DNA of 64,000 nt from Labia minor (taxonomy: Eukaryota > Arthropoda > Insecta > Dermaptera > Spongiphoridae). The stretch is taken from NCBI GenBank assembly GCA_963082975.1, contig OY720344.1, positions 73,126,546-73,190,545 on the forward strand, given 5' to 3'. The translations under genes and the position numbers were made by a program. Each line of letters starts with the position of its first letter. The stretch's first letter is position 1. The notes beneath the pieces are model-generated. The model saw only the letters and a program-made list of their open reading frames with translations, was not told the DNA's origin and did not search any database. Of the stretch, positions 1-13,798 are shown in pieces.

Positions 1-1055
1 AAACTATTTTATACTTAATTCAACTAAAAAATAATTATTCTTTAAAGGATTTTTTTTATTTCTTATATTTTATTCTCTTCTTTTCATAAAGTATAATACA
101 AAATATTTAAAAATTAAAAAATTCTTATTTAATATTATGGGTGTCAGGATGGAGCTTATATTCGAATAGCATAAAGAAATTTATATGTATATATATATAA
201 AATATATAATTTGATGAAATAATATATTTAATTATTATATGCCTCAATCTGAAATTGAGGCAAGAACAATGTTGGCACAAACTGGTAAAATCAATTTTAC
301 TCTATTTATGTTTTTATAAAATTTATTTATTATTTTTGCCTTAAAAACATCGAATCTCATATTAAATAATTATTACAAATTAAAATTAAATTACTAAAAA
401 TTTCTTAAGAAATCTTAATATGATATAAAATTCAGAAATGTTCTGGTTTAATTATAAATACGATAAGATCAAATTAATAAAAAAATTTGATTTTTTTTTG
501 ATTTATTAATTTTATAATTTATAATTTCTATAAAATTGAATATTTAACTAAAGATATCAAAATGAAAAACATTTTGTGTTGATCTTAAACTAGAAAAAAG
601 AGAAAAATATACAAAATGTTCATTAATGAGAGAATCTCAACAATAAATAATAATATATTTTTTATACCTAAGACAAATTTCTAAGTATAATTTCAAATAT
701 GTATACCTATTCTTCAAAATATATAATAACTCCACTTATGATGTCAAGAATTCATAATAAGAACTTATGTAAAAACCTTCATGGGTATGAATAGATATTA
801 TATTTTATAACCCTTTTAAACTTCAGTAGTTCAACAAGATGGGTCTACAGATTGAAACATATCGCTGTTATATTTTATTAGAAATCCCAGCACAACTTCT
901 GGAAGCATGTAAAATAAATGAAACATTTATTCAAAGTAACTATAAGCTTCAAGACAATGACTGTGATATACAACTTAACAAAACACTTTAATTGTTCTTT
1001 GTTAAATTAGAACTTTTGTAGTAAAGATTAATAAACTAAATGTCGTTCATTTCAT
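1..1055. other. AT-rich DNA, nothing recognised
   Basis: No ORF, repeat family or RNA gene could be supported. Confidence 0.6.
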
Positions 1056-1533
1056 TTTTACTATCTCGCCAGAGATAGTATTGAGATCACGAAAATTTTC
1101 GATGTCGAGATTTTTATGTTTTTATACGTTTTGAAGGTTCCTGAATCATTTTCACTAAGGTTGAGAAAAATGTCTGTGTGTGTATGTGTGTATGTAGACA
1201 AGATTACTCAAAAACGGTTTGAGCTAGAATCATGAAATTTAGTATACGGGCATTATTCAAAATTCGTAGTTTTCTATCAACTTTTGAGAAATGTAGCTCA
1301 ACCAGAAGATGGTCATTACCTACTTTTGATGTCTTTCCTCTAAAGTGACCGTAAAAATTAAGATATATGTTTGATAATTTTTCAAATGATTAAAAATTGT
1401 ATAAAACTGCTATTTATAGAATTTCAGCTTGATTGAATCGCTGAAAGTACCAGAATTAATTTTTTAACACTGCAAATCTCACGCGCCAACACGTGACGCG
1501 GACAAAGAGCCAAACATGCGCTGGTTTAATAAT
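1056..1533 (+). mobile_element. HINE-like element, family C, 3'-truncated
   Basis: 5' end ACTATCTCGCCAGAGATAGT (itself a hairpin) after a T run, GT microsatellite at 1172-1198, module AAAACGGTTTGAGCTAGAAT, interior up to AACATGCGCTGG. The 3' hairpin end is missing. Confidence 0.75.
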
Positions 1534-2642
1534 AATATTACTAATAAATTTGATTAGTTTAAAGATTGAATGAACCATGATTATATACTATTTCAATTAT
1601 ATAGAATATTTATTATTGTTATAGAGTTTAATATAAAACTAATATTAAATGTAACAATTAAAAAATAAATTTTATTCGTATAAAATAGATTGAATATTAC
1701 TTCAAAACTAAATGAAAAATTTAATTATAAAGACTTAAGATTTGTTTGTATTTAAAAATTCTTGGTGATACAAATATGGTATAATATAAATAGAGATTAC
1801 CTAATAAATAGGTAGTTTATACTAGTAGAATGTTTATCTACTGAATTTGACGATGCAGGCTCAAACAAACATTTAAAATTTAATATTTAATATGATGAAG
1901 TAAAAATAAAAAATGACTAAATTGGCATTAAGGGCTTAGATCCCTACAGTCAATAAAACATACAAAAAAAGTTATATTTTCAAATAAGCAATCTTATGGC
2001 AGAAGATAAATCTTTTATAATAAATTATTTAATTATATATAAACATTTAGTATTCTAAAAAATAGTTTTCTTAACAAATATGTTTGAAATCACACATCGA
2101 AGTTGAATAATTAAATTTTGATCCAATTAAAAAAGAATACAGAAAAATATTTAACATTAAAAAATAGAAACTACAATTTTAAGAATTTCATCATGTGCTA
2201 TAATTCTGGTAGGAAATATTATAATATATAAACACTATTATAATAGAATAATATTTTTACGAAATTTTTATATCTATTTGTTGGAGAGTCTTCTCATTTT
2301 ATATATAAAATTATTTATTTTTCATATACATTATTAAATTTAAAAATAAAAATCCAATAATGAAAAAAAATTTGAAATCAAGGTTAAATGAGCTCTTAAT
2401 TTGTTCATTAAATTTCTCCCGTAATTTACTAAATATTAGCCCTGTAATTATTGATATTCACTAATTTCTTTTAAATTATTCAGGAAATAATTGCTTTTAT
2501 TATAAAATCATTTTTGTTTGAAAATTGAACATTATAGGTATCATGAATTTTGAAAAATTCGATATTTTTAAATAATTTATTGAATAATAGAAAAATGAAA
2601 AAATTTAATTATTACCGAGGTGTTTGAATGAATAACAAAACC

Positions 2643-2680
<38 letters not shown>

Positions 2681-3619
2681 AATAATAGTATAACACTACA
2701 AAAAAGATGAATAATTTAAAAATTCATTGAATAATAAAAATAAAAAAATGAATAAAACATTATAAAAGTATTCATAACCTATTTTGTTTTTTATATTGTT
2801 ACAAACAATGAATTTAAAACGTTCATTTTTATTTGAATCTATTTTAAAAATCATTCACACATTAACTGTTATTAAATATCAATTATTATTTAAGTTTAAC
2901 TAAAAATAATGTAAATATATTTAAAAATTAAAAAACATAAATTTAAAAAAGTACCTATTTATTGAGTTGTTTTTTATTCTGGTTTAAATGAAACTGAATA
3001 AATTATTTCAATCAAATCTTTTAAATGCTTTACTGAATATTTTTTTTATGTGTGAAATTATAAATTCATAATCTAACATTTTGTGTAAACATATTTTCAT
3101 AATTACAACAAAGTTTCTAACTAATTTTTAATTCTTAATTATGTGATGCTGTGACATTAATTATAGACATCATTAAAAAATAAAAAAAAAATCTATTATA
3201 TCTGTAAAATAAAATCTATTGAATAAATTATTTAAATTCTATAATAAAAGTAAATATTTCAATCATTAATTTTTTGTCATAAAATAAAATATTATTATAT
3301 TGTATATAGGTAATATATAATTATATTATTTTCTGTATTTTTTAAAAGGATTGTTCACATCAAGTTAAAGCTGAAAAAAAATATATATTGTTAGTGAATA
3401 TAAGAGGGATTTTTTTATTTTGTCTTGACAATTTATTTTTTTAAAAAAATAATAAATTTCACAAATATACGAATATATGTGTATAATTTTCGATCTATAT
3501 TTTTTATTTATTTTTATTTTTTTTTTATTAAAATTATTAAAAAAAATTTATTTTTTATTTTTTTTTTACTTACGAGATAAGAAGACGAAGTATGTTGTGT
3601 CAATATATTTAAAGTATAA
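1534..3619. other. AT-rich DNA, nothing recognised
   Basis: Only simple sequence, such as a TA run at 2644-2676. Confidence 0.6.
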
Positions 3620-3910
3620 AAGTAATTAAATTAATAGGGAAAACCCGAAAAGGGGTGGTCGGTGGAGTGTAGAGGATGTTGATTTAAAATTTGCGATGCG
3701 ACAGATTCTTTCGCTTGCGAGATGCGCCCTTTTGTCAGAGACACAAAAAGGAGACCCGAAGTTTGAAGCTGGGACGCCGGCGCCCGACTGGCTGCTTTTC
3801 GCCGCAGCAGCCCCTCTGCCGCGCAACTATCCCCCCGTCATCGGCAACCCCCAACACATTCGCCACCCACAGCAAATGGGAGAAGAGCATGCCAGCTCGG
3901 GCTTAATGTT
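3620..3910. other. G+C-rich island of unknown nature
   Basis: About 290 bp with G+C near 55 percent inside DNA of about 20 percent, with several CG dinucleotides. Both strands have short open frames (+ 3696-3974, - 3626-3826), but no clear splice-site pair or family match supports either. It could be an exon, a promoter or foreign DNA. Confidence 0.35.
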
Positions 3911-4106
3911 ATCGCAAAGCATTTTGCAATATAGATATATAACAATGACGTTAGGACCAAGGGGAATACTCTAAAGATAGTTTATTTTTATACGTATATC
4001 AAATTTTACTTTTTTTTTTGACTAAATTCCGTTGAAAAATCAGTATTTGTAATTTTTCAAAAGTTCTAAATTTTAATTAGTGTTATGAAATATTTTTTTT
4101 ATTTTT

Positions 4107-4723
4107 ACTGACCGACGATAGTAAGGGAGGTATTGTTTTCACACCGAATTTCACATGTGGAAATTTTTACATATATTCACGAATCATGCATTTTCTTAAC
4201 AGAAAAAAGTATTTTTAGTATGATGTCTGTCCGTCCGTCCGTCCGTCCGTATAGATGTGTACAGCTTGAACGGCTCAACGGATTTTGATGAAATTTGGTA
4301 TATATACTTAATGCATCAGTATGATGAATTGATAAACTTTTGGTGCAAATTCGTTAACCGGAAGTAGTAATATTAGCAGTCGACGATAGGAAGGGAAGGG
4401 TTATTTTTACACCAAATTTCACGAGGAGAGTTTTTACATATCACCACGAATCATGCATTGGTTTTATCCTCGAGAAAAATCATCTTTATTAGTTTTTTCT
4501 TAATTTAAAATTATATGCCGTCATCCAGCCATTCATGACGTCACATCCTGGTCTTACATTTATAATATAAATAAAATAAAATTAAAAATATTTATGTTAT
4601 ATCCATATCTGTTTTTTATTACATTAATAGATATATTAAAATTATTTGAAATTGTTTCTGTAGCTGGAAATTAATTTACTTCAAACCGTCGGTCGGTTCG
4701 GACCTGACCACAGGTCAACTTAT
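4107..4723 (+). mobile_element. HINE/DINE-1-like element, family A
   Basis: Near-full copy. The 5' end is ACTGACCGACGATAG after a T run, followed by a GTCC microsatellite and then the module ending GATGAAATTTGGTA. Subterminal CGTCGGTCGGT is inverted to the 5' end, and a terminal hairpin GACCTG..CAGGTC is followed by AACTTATTT. This asymmetric inverted-repeat plus 3' hairpin plan is that of non-autonomous Helentrons. Confidence 0.75.
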
Positions 4724-5995
4724 TTTTATATTATATTATAATATTTAAAAATTATGTTAAAAATCGAATTTTTAAATCAAGTCTTCATAGATATACATAC
4801 CTTAGCTTACAATTTCAATAATTTCTAATTTCTTTATAAAATAATATTTATTTTATTTTAAAGAAAATATAGAATATTAGTAAAAATGCGCCCAATGTTT
4901 TTTGTTGTATATGAATAAATTCAACCATAAACTTTGTCAGTTTTATAGAAAAATTATTTTACTTTTTAGTCTATGAGAAAAACGTTATTTTATAAAAAAA
5001 AAATTTATATTTATATTTTTTTATTATTTTTTTCAATCTTTGATCTTCGTTAGTTAATTTCTTTAAATATTTGAAATTAAAAACAATTAAATCCATGGCT
5101 TATAACTATTTTAAATATTATTTTGAGAATTAACATAGAAAATTATTTAACATCAATTATTATATTATATCTCAAATTCAATATTGACTGAATGGTATAG
5201 TATACGTTTTATTTGAATATACTTCTGAGTAAATATGTAATCCATTATATATAATTACAGGCACCGCACTCTAAAGCACAATCAGTCTTATTATTTCAAT
5301 ATAATTAAGAAAAATTTACATGACCACGTGTTAACTCAAAAATATACAAAAAAAATATATATGAAAAAGAAACTTATAAAAATCATATAAATAATAAATT
5401 GATAATAAAATAATTAAATCTAAATCAGGGAGAGGTTTTAAGAATCGACCTATTATTCCATCCACCAATTATAAATAATTTTACTTAATTTCGGATTAAT
5501 TAAAAATATTTATATCTATGTAACATTATTATCCTCATATATAATCTTTCATTTGTATTCTCTAATCAAACGTTTGTCTTGCCATGATTAGAATTCATGA
5601 TCTGTTCACCGAGATATATAAATGACAGCTCATCTGATGTCAAATTCATCCATAAAAGAAACATATTTACAAATGCGAGAGAAAATTTTTAATATTTTTA
5701 TTTAAATATATCTTTCTCAAAAAGCTTTATCATTTTCATGTAAAATTAGTAAAAAAAAAAAAAAAATACAAACACACACACAAAAGAAACGATGCTGATT
5801 AGAAAAAGAGAAGTTAAATTTTTATACATTTTACATAAAAATAACATATATATATATGATTGGAATATCAGATGAGATTCCCTTGACTTCTTTTCATACA
5901 ATTATATCTCTTTTTTGTAGTATTTTTTTTTTTTGAATGAATAAAATCGTCAGTGTTTATTTTAATAACTCTTATGTATTATTCTTTTTTCATCT
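4724..5995. other. AT-rich DNA, nothing recognised
   Basis: A poly-A stretch near 5752-5766 and a CA run; no gene or element supported. Confidence 0.55.
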
Positions 5996-6207
5996 TTTTA
6001 CTATCTCTCACGAAAATTTTCGATGTCGAGATTTTGATGTTCTTATTCGTTTTGAAGGACCTCAAGTCATTTTCCCCAAGGTTGAAAAAATTATCTGTGT
6101 GTGTGTATGTATGTATGTAGATAAGTTTATGCAAAAACGGTTTGAGCTAGAATAATGCAATTAGGTACACGGGCATTATTCAAAATTCGTAGTTTTCTTT
6201 CAACTTT
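5996..6207 (+). mobile_element. HINE-like element, family C, 5' third
   Basis: The T run and ACTATCTC start, GT/GTAT microsatellite at about 6095-6120 and the AAAACGGTTTGAGCTAGAAT module are present. The sequence breaks off in the block that reads TTTTCTATCAACTTTT in full copies. Confidence 0.7.
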
Positions 6208-6439
6208 TTTTTATGTTAGTAAAATGTGTCATTAATGGATCAAATTCAAATTCTTTTAATCCTGAATTTTCAAATAGTCTCCTGTAGTTTCAGCTCCTTT
6301 TATTTACTATAAGATATAAACGTTATATAATACATTTATGAAATATTTTATTTTGAGGAAAAAGATTTGATTTTAATTTTGTTTTCTCATACATTTTTTC
6401 AATAAAATTAAATTTTTAAAATTTCTTATTTACGTAAAA

Positions 6440-6660
6440 GCCCAGAGTTTCTAAACCTTTCAGTATTCGTGGCCTTATTTTCAATCATATTTTTCCTCTT
6501 CCCATTTTACAATCAGGTTTAACCCCCTTCTCTCTCTTTAAATAAAATGTATGCAACAATAATGTATATTGGGTATTTTGGATTCTGTTATTAAATTATT
6601 TTTAACTTACCGCCAAAACAAGAGTTTTTTCTATATGTACGTCGGCTTTTCTTTCAGTCA
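6440..6660 (+). repeat. Dispersed repeat G, copy 1
   Basis: Shares with 52590-52790 an order of blocks: CAATCATATTTTT, GGATTCTGTTATTAAATTAT and TCGGCTTTTCTTT. Unclassified. Confidence 0.5.
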
Positions 6661-6672
6661 GTTAATCATTTT

Positions 6673-7312
6673 TACCGACCGACGATAGTAAGGGAGGTAT
6701 TGTTTTCACACCAAATTTCACATGTGGAGATTTTTACATATCTCCACGAATCATGCATTTTCTAAACAGAAAAAAGTATTTTTAGCATGATGTCTGTCCG
6801 TCTGTCCGTCCGTCCGTCTGTCCGTCCGTATAGATGTGTACAGCCTGAACGGCTCAACCGATTTTGATGAAATTTGGTATATTTACTTAATGCATCAGTG
6901 GGATGAATTGATCAACTTTTGGTGCAATTCCGGAAACCGGAAGTGGTAGTATTAGCGATCGACGATAGGAAGGAAAGGGTTATTTTCACACCAAAGGAGA
7001 TTTTTTTATATATCACCACGAATCATGCATTTTGTATTGGTTTTATCCTCGAAAAAAATCATATTTATTAGTTTTTTCTTGATTTAAAATTATATGACGT
7101 CATCCAGCCATGCATGACGTCACAGCCTGGTCTTGCATATATATTATAAATAAAATAAAATTAAAAATGTTTATATTTATTATTTATGTATCCATATCTG
7201 TTTTTTATTACATTAATAGATATATGAAAATTATTTGAAATTGTTTCTGTAGCTGGAAATTAATTTATTTCAAACCGTCGGTCGGTTCGGACCTGGCCAC
7301 AGGTCAACTTAT
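6673..7312 (+). mobile_element. HINE-like element, family A
   Basis: Full copy with ACCGACCGACGATAG 5' end, GTCC/GTCT microsatellite at 6794-6830, inverted CGTCGGTCGGT and terminal hairpin at about 7289-7304. It abuts dispersed repeat G on its left. Confidence 0.8.
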
Positions 7313-9430
7313 TTAAATACTATTTTCCCTTGGATATTCTCGTTCCTCCCTCTTATGGAGGCACCCTATTGAGAAACGCTGTAGTATACTCTACAATAAA
7401 ATTAAGTAAATAATAAATTGTTTCTAATTTTTTTATTTTTTGTTTATTTTATTATGAATTTCGATTTTAGTATTTTCTAAATATATTTTTTTTCCTTCTC
7501 AAAGAAAGAATAAAATAAAATAAGTCACTGCAATGTTAACAAAAGGATGTGTTTTTAGCAGATGTATCATTCCCACGTATTTTTTGCATCCTATTTTCGT
7601 TGATAGAGTCTAATCCCCTTTAATTTATATAAAAAAGCATTATGCTCGAGGGTTTTTTTTTTCTCTTCACTGATTTGTTTTTTTTTCAAAATGATGTGTA
7701 GATAAGAAATTAACGTAATTCTCACTTATTCACTGTTTTGGTTTATATTATTGATGACATTGTAAATGGCCGAATTATAACCCTTCAAGAAAAGAGTATA
7801 TTTGGCTAAATAGATATAATCTTGTCAAATGGTAGATGAAAGTAATAATGTTGTGGTTCTGTTGAACATCGGAAACGACTTGCAGCTCGTGAACATGTTC
7901 AGATCAAAATGTTAAGTGCATTGAAAATGAGAGCATTTATAATGAATTGATGAAGCGATGCAAAGAGGAACTCAGTAAAACTGTATAAAAATTATTATTA
8001 TTAATTGCGGTAGACCCACGAAGAGCTTTAAAGAGAAATTTCTGAATTTCCCTAGACCCGAACTCATGAATTCAATGTTGTTTTTTCAATTTCAATTTAA
8101 AGAGTATGTTTATTAGCCAAAAAAAAGATTTTACAATAGTTGATTATCAGAACATACAAAAGATGAAAGTTACAATATTTACAAGATTAAATTGTTTCTT
8201 TTGCGATCATTTATTGATACGCTATTACAATTTTATTTAATTATATTATGTTTTATTTACATTTGTTTTCTTTTTTTTATTTAAGTATATTTTAAGTTTA
8301 ATATACATATAATCAGGGTTGTGATTGTCAACTCACCAGGAAAGGCTAAGAATTCAATGTTGTAGACTATCGTGTTAAACACTAAGCTACTGAAGAGCCT
8401 AGTGTGTAAAAATATGTTGAAAAATTATTTTTTTATTTTTTATTTTATTATATGATTAATGAGTGGGAATGGTGGGAATACCATTAAAAGTGTAGTTATT
8501 GCTACTTTTTTTTAATTTTGTTTGATTTTGTTGATTTTATTTTTTAATATTTTGACCCTTTTATTTGTATTTTTTTGTTAGATAATTTGTTATTGTTTAT
8601 TGTTTATTTTTGTTTTGAAATTTGTAAATATCTGTCCTATAAAGGGTAGATAGAAATAATATTCTATAATTTGTATAAAGATTTCTGGAATAAATAAATA
8701 AATGCGAAATTATATAAGTGTGAAATTTAATAGAATTTCTATGTGTAGTTAATAATTAAATAAATAAATTTAATTAAGGTTATATGAAAACCATTTTAAA
8801 CTTTTTTTAATCCCCTTTTACATTCTGTTAAAAAATATATACATATGTTATTATTTTTTTTTAGATATTATATTTTCATTTATATAAAATTCCTTAATAA
8901 AATGTCCAATGATATTATTTAAAAAAAATCAAATTAAAATACGCGGAATGCGAATTGAGAATTTTGTTGATTGTATGAATATTGAATGGGGACCTAATAA
9001 TAACTAGATGCCAGTCTATTAAGAATAGAAGAAAAGTATAGAATTAATATTTATTAGTATAATAATTATTACAAATTTGGAAATACTAATGAAGGTGGTT
9101 TCATATAAAAACATACATAAATTAATTACAAGATATAATTTATTTATTCAATTAAAATTATATAAATATTTTTGAAATGGACAAACATTTCAAATAAATA
9201 TAAAATGAATATATATATAATTTGTATGGTATGTAGGAAATTAGCATGTTTATATATTTATTTATTTATTAAATAATTCATTAAATATTAATTAAAAGTA
9301 TTTGATTAAAACAGTAGTCGGACTCGAATAAGTCGTGTTTCATTGTCAATCCTTAGCAGCTACGGAAATGACGAGTAGTATGTCAAAAATTACTCACTCT
9401 CATTCATCCCAAAAAAAATTCTCTCTTAAA
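7313..9430. other. AT-rich DNA with a weak tRNA-like block
   Basis: Besides the block near 8330-8395 nothing is recognised. The segment 7800-8000 is less AT-rich and has broken coding-like frames without a family match. Confidence 0.45.
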
Positions 9431-9903
9431 AAATAAGCTGGAGTGTCTCCACTCGACTATCTCGCAATTTGAATTGGATTAAATAACTAATATATTATAT
9501 TTAAATTAAATTTAATTAATTATAAATTATAAATAATAAATATTAAATCAGCGCATGTTTGGCTTTTTATTGATGGCACCATGGCACGTGTTGGCGCATG
9601 AGATTTGCAGTGTTAAAAAATTAATTCTGGTACTTTCAGCAATTCAATCAAGCTGAAATTCTATATATAGCAGTTTTATACAATTATTAATCATGTGAAA
9701 AATTATCAAACATATATTTTTATTTTTACGGTCACTTTAGAGGAAAAAAAATCAAAACGTTGTAGGTAATGACCCTCTTCCGGTTGAGCTACATTTCTCA
9801 AAAGTTGATAGAAAACTATGAATTTTGAATAATGTCCATGTACCAAATTTCATCATTCTAGCTCAAACCGTTTTTGCGTAATCTTGGTTACATACATACA
9901 CAG

Positions 9904-9984
<81 letters not shown>

Positions 9985-10105
9985 GACATTTTTCTCAACC
10001 TTAGTGAAAATGATTCAGGAACCTTCAAAACGTATAAAAACATCAAAATCTCAACATCGAAAATTTTCGTGATCGCAATACTATCTCTGGCGAGATAGTA
10101 AAAAC
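9431..10105 (-). mobile_element. HINE-like element, family C, full copy
   Basis: Reverse copy with terminal hairpin GAGTGTCTCCACTC (9441-9454), subterminal ACTATCTCGC inverted to the 5' end GGCGAGATAGTAAAAA at 10088-10105, and a long CA/TA microsatellite at 9898-9985. Translations across the microsatellite are spurious. Confidence 0.8.
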
Positions 10106-10949
10106 TCTCTTCAAAATGACGCTAAAATTTGCGCCAAAACGTCGAGACTCAAAATTCATATTTAAATGTGAAAATAACCCTGAACTTGTTATAATGTCCT
10201 GAATGGTAACCGCGCGGCTATAATCCTGTTCCGCCGAACTTGAGTTCGAGAAATCGAAGTTCATTTATATTTAAGTATAAAAATAAAATTCTATTACTAA
10301 ATCACTTTACGGCTAGGAGAAACAACATACGTGTTAAACCCACTCGATAAAAGAATAAAAAGCGCCATACAAAATAACTTAATAAACACAGTTGTTAAAC
10401 AATAATGACAAAATAATATAGACAATACTTGGTAGACTTGGGGGATCAATGGAACGTATGAAAATGAAAATATAATCCACATTATGACTTGTGACAACAT
10501 GAAGAGACACACCGGATAGCAAACATTGGCATGACAAAGAACTACTGGACTACCATAAAAAGGACCAAATAAATATATGTGCGAAAAAGGGAGACTACTG
10601 CAAAGGACTTATCAACCAAGACATGAATAAAATAAGAATGAATTAAATATTTAGGATTTAAAATATCCTTTAACTCTTTTAATTTTAAATAAACAAATTT
10701 GAAATATTTGTATAATCATACCAAACTACAAATAGGAGAGGGAAAAAACAATATTATATTTCTATGATTTTTATTTGAGTTATTAGTAGATATTATTTAG
10801 CATTAATTTATTATTATTGTTATTTAACTATTTTCATGAATGTATGAATTGCAAGGGTTGTTGATATATTAAATTAAATAAATATATAAAATTTTAAATT
10901 GACATTAATATAGTAAAACATCTGGGAATGCGCAAGCTTGCATTGCCAA
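10106..10949. other. Unclassified; possible decayed coding trace
   Basis: The frame around 10430-10530 reads ENENIIHIMTCDNMKRHT, loosely like the C-terminal Cys/His part of a retroelement, but it is too short to assign. Confidence 0.25.
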
Positions 10950-11223
10950 AACGAACTTAAGTTTTTTAACTTTGGACGCCATTCTGACTATGTTCTTGAA
11001 GTGATATCAAATTTAAAATTGCGCATTTTTAAATATTAAAAATTTCAACTTTGGACGCCATTTTGACCATGTTCCCGAGGGGGTATCAAAAAATAAAAGG
11101 CACTTTACATTACTACTTTTCGATGCTCTTTCCGAATCTGAAGTCAGAATTTCAAAATTTTCAGTTTGATGTCGGACAGAACGACACAGATTGAACGATT
11201 TTATAAACTCACTTAAGTTCGTT
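10950..11223. mobile_element. Small TIR element (MITE-like)
   Basis: AACGAACTTAAGT (10950-10962) and ACTTAAGTTCGTT (11211-11223) are perfect 13-bp inverted repeats. Inside, a block starting AACTTTGGACGCCATT occurs twice (10968 and 11044). Family not recognised. Confidence 0.6.
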
Positions 11224-11984
11224 GAAAATATCTATCAATATATGAAAGAAGATATTAATAATTTATTTTAAAAAAACAAACATTTATATATATATATATA
11301 TATATTCTTTTGTTATTTATTGTATTATTTGGGGTGAATAAAACAAAAGAGTAATGGCAATATGGAAAGAATTGGAGAAAGGAAATTAGGGTATTATTTT
11401 CAAATAATTTCATTTCATTTTATTAGTAATCAAAAAAAAAATCCTATATTCTTAATTTTTTTTATTTTATCGTATAATTAATATATTTTTAATTAATTTT
11501 ATTGATTTTTGTCCCCTACTCTTATTAGATAGTACTTTAAAATTGTATGTTGAAATATCAAGAAAACCAGTAATTTTCCTTTGATTATGAATATAAATTT
11601 TGTATAATTAAATGAAAAAAAATTTGAACTAATTAAGATATTTTTAATTTATTATATTAGGTATTCTAATATAGAATATATTAATTTCTGTTTTATTCAT
11701 TCATAGTAATTAACTAAATTCATTGGATTGCATCACTATAGAGTTTAGTGACCTACAAATTAAAAGCTGAAAGAATTATAAACGAATTAAAAATAAAGTT
11801 AATATTATATTGATTTTTGAAATTGAATTTTATAGAAATTACTATTAATGAGATTTTTAAATCATAATTGATATATGTAATTATTAAAGGTGAAATCACT
11901 GAAAACTGCATAAAGAGGGAATTATATGATTTCTATGCATCTCCAAACATAATTATGATCACTAATTTGCAGAGGTTGCGTTGG

Positions 11985-12185
11985 TTAAAATAGGTGAGAA
12001 AAGACTAAAGAGAAACTGTATATTGAGAGATCAATTGGGAAGTCTCCAGTGGGGGAGTCAATATAAAAAGGGACCTTAGGGAGTTGGAAGAGAGTACAAG
12101 TTGGATGGAGATTACTTAGGTTATGGGCGGTTGGAAGAATGCGCTCAAAACCTTTAGAGTTCTTCTGGGATAATTTATAAATCCA
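11985..12185 (+). mobile_element. Old LINE 3' remnant
   Basis: A reading of KRDLRELEESTSWMEITQ and WKNALKTFRVLLG matches the terminal Trp-containing block of the GATA-tailed LINEs. Strongly decayed. Confidence 0.45.
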
Positions 12186-12229
12186 TTTCCTATGAAAGAA
12201 GTACTAAATTTATTTTAATTATCTATTTA

Positions 12230-12510
12230 TCTCTGGGGCTCTACTGACTGTAGCAACCACAATCTTCCAACCGTTCCTATTTTGTACTATCGTCATTAAA
12301 ATCTTATTCTCCTTTTTCAAACAAGACATTTTAAGACTATGACTATTTAATCCCTATCTTCTTTTACATTGCCTTTAAATTTCTTTTAATTTTAGTTGCC
12401 CCATGACCTTGTTCTACCCACCAGTCATTTCGCAATTGGTATCTCTGTGTACAAATTCTTCACAGCTATTCCCCACACTTTCGGACTGCCTGCCCATCCA
12501 GTATAATTCT
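12230..12510 (-). mobile_element. Old LINE 3' remnant, opposite orientation
   Basis: The reverse strand begins near TGGATGGGCAGGCAG (GHV/MG region of LINE tails) and ends with GGTTGCTACAGTCAGTAGAG, equivalent to the tail before the GATA repeats. Highly diverged. Confidence 0.45.
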
Positions 12511-13162
12511 TATATATGTAGATACTTAATAAAATGTATTACTTTGTTGTTTAAATTAAATTAAAAACGATTAAAAATGCAAATAAATTAATAATGAACT
12601 AAGCTCTTTTTGAAAATAACATATTTCTTATTGAATGGTAAATAATTATTCAGTTTGTTTTCGAAATAATCAAGAAAACTTACTTTGGGAAGATGTTCTG
12701 AATTGTGATGATAAGTGAGGAACAATCAGTGAAAGTTATCTACCTTAAGCTTATTGATGTTGGTTGTATAGTATACAAAGATCATTGTATATAGTAGTTC
12801 AAAAGGTTTGATATTGTGCGATTACTATTAGATTCACAATTCTAAAGAGCATTCTTTGGGCAAGTCATTTCCATAAATCGTTCACTGTATAAGGGATAAA
12901 TTTGTAAAACAATTCTAAAAGAGTTGTTAAAACAAATCAAATGTCTTTCACTAGTTGTCTAAGTTCTACCAGTAATTTATGTTAATGTTAGAATAAAGTT
13001 AATCATTGATCTTCAGAGAATAATTAATGTACATTTTTCTGGCATATAAATTACAAGAATAGATATAGTAATAAAAAACACAAAAGTGAATAAACGACAG
13101 ATCAAATTCTTTGGATTGGAAAAATTTGTAATATTTATGTTGGAAATTTTTGATTTTAATAT

Positions 13163-13798
13163 TTTTACTATCTCGCCAGAGATAGTATTGCGATCACGAA
13201 AATTTTCGATGTTGAGATTTTGATGTTTTTATACGTTTTGAAGGTTCCTGAATCATTTTCACTAAGGTTAAGAAAAATGTCTGCCTGTGTGTGTGTGTGT
13301 GAGTGTGTGTGTGTGTGTATGTATGTATGTAACCAAGATTACGCAAAAACGGTTTGAGCTAGAATGATGAAATTTGGTACAGCGGCATTATTCAAAATTC
13401 ATAGTTTTCTATCAACTTTTGAGAAATATAGCTCAACTGGAAGAGAGTCATTACTTACAACGTTTTGATTTTTTTCTTCTAAAGTGACCGTAAAAATAAA
13501 GATATATGTTTGATAATTTTTCACATGATTAATAATTGTATAAAACTGCTATATATAGTATTTCAGCTTGATTGAATCGCTGAAAGTACCAGAATTAATT
13601 TTTTAACACTGCAAATCTCATGCGCCAACACGTAACGTGATGCTATCAACAAAGAGCCAAACATGCGCTGGTTTAATAAATATTATTTATTAATTTTAAT
13701 TTATAATTTAATTAATTTAATTTAATTTAAATTAATATATGTTATTTAATCCAATTCAAATTTGCGAGATAGTCGAGTGGAGACACTCCAGATTTTTT
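13163..13798 (+). mobile_element. HINE-like element, family C, full copy
   Basis: TTTTT plus ACTATCTCGCCAGAGATAGT at the 5' end, GT microsatellite at 13285-13330, inverted GCGAGATAGT at 13764-13773, terminal hairpin GAGTGGAGACACTC at 13775-13788, then a T run. Best reference copy for the family. Confidence 0.82.

Noticed and set aside
9874-10098. Frames encoding His/Thr and Ile/Tyr repeats
   Set aside because: Translations of the CA and TA microsatellites inside HINE C.
10297-10512. 71-codon reverse-strand hydrophobic frame
   Set aside because: AT-rich hydrophobic translation with no start context or homologous pattern. The + strand has a slightly better, but still insufficient, retroelement-like trace.
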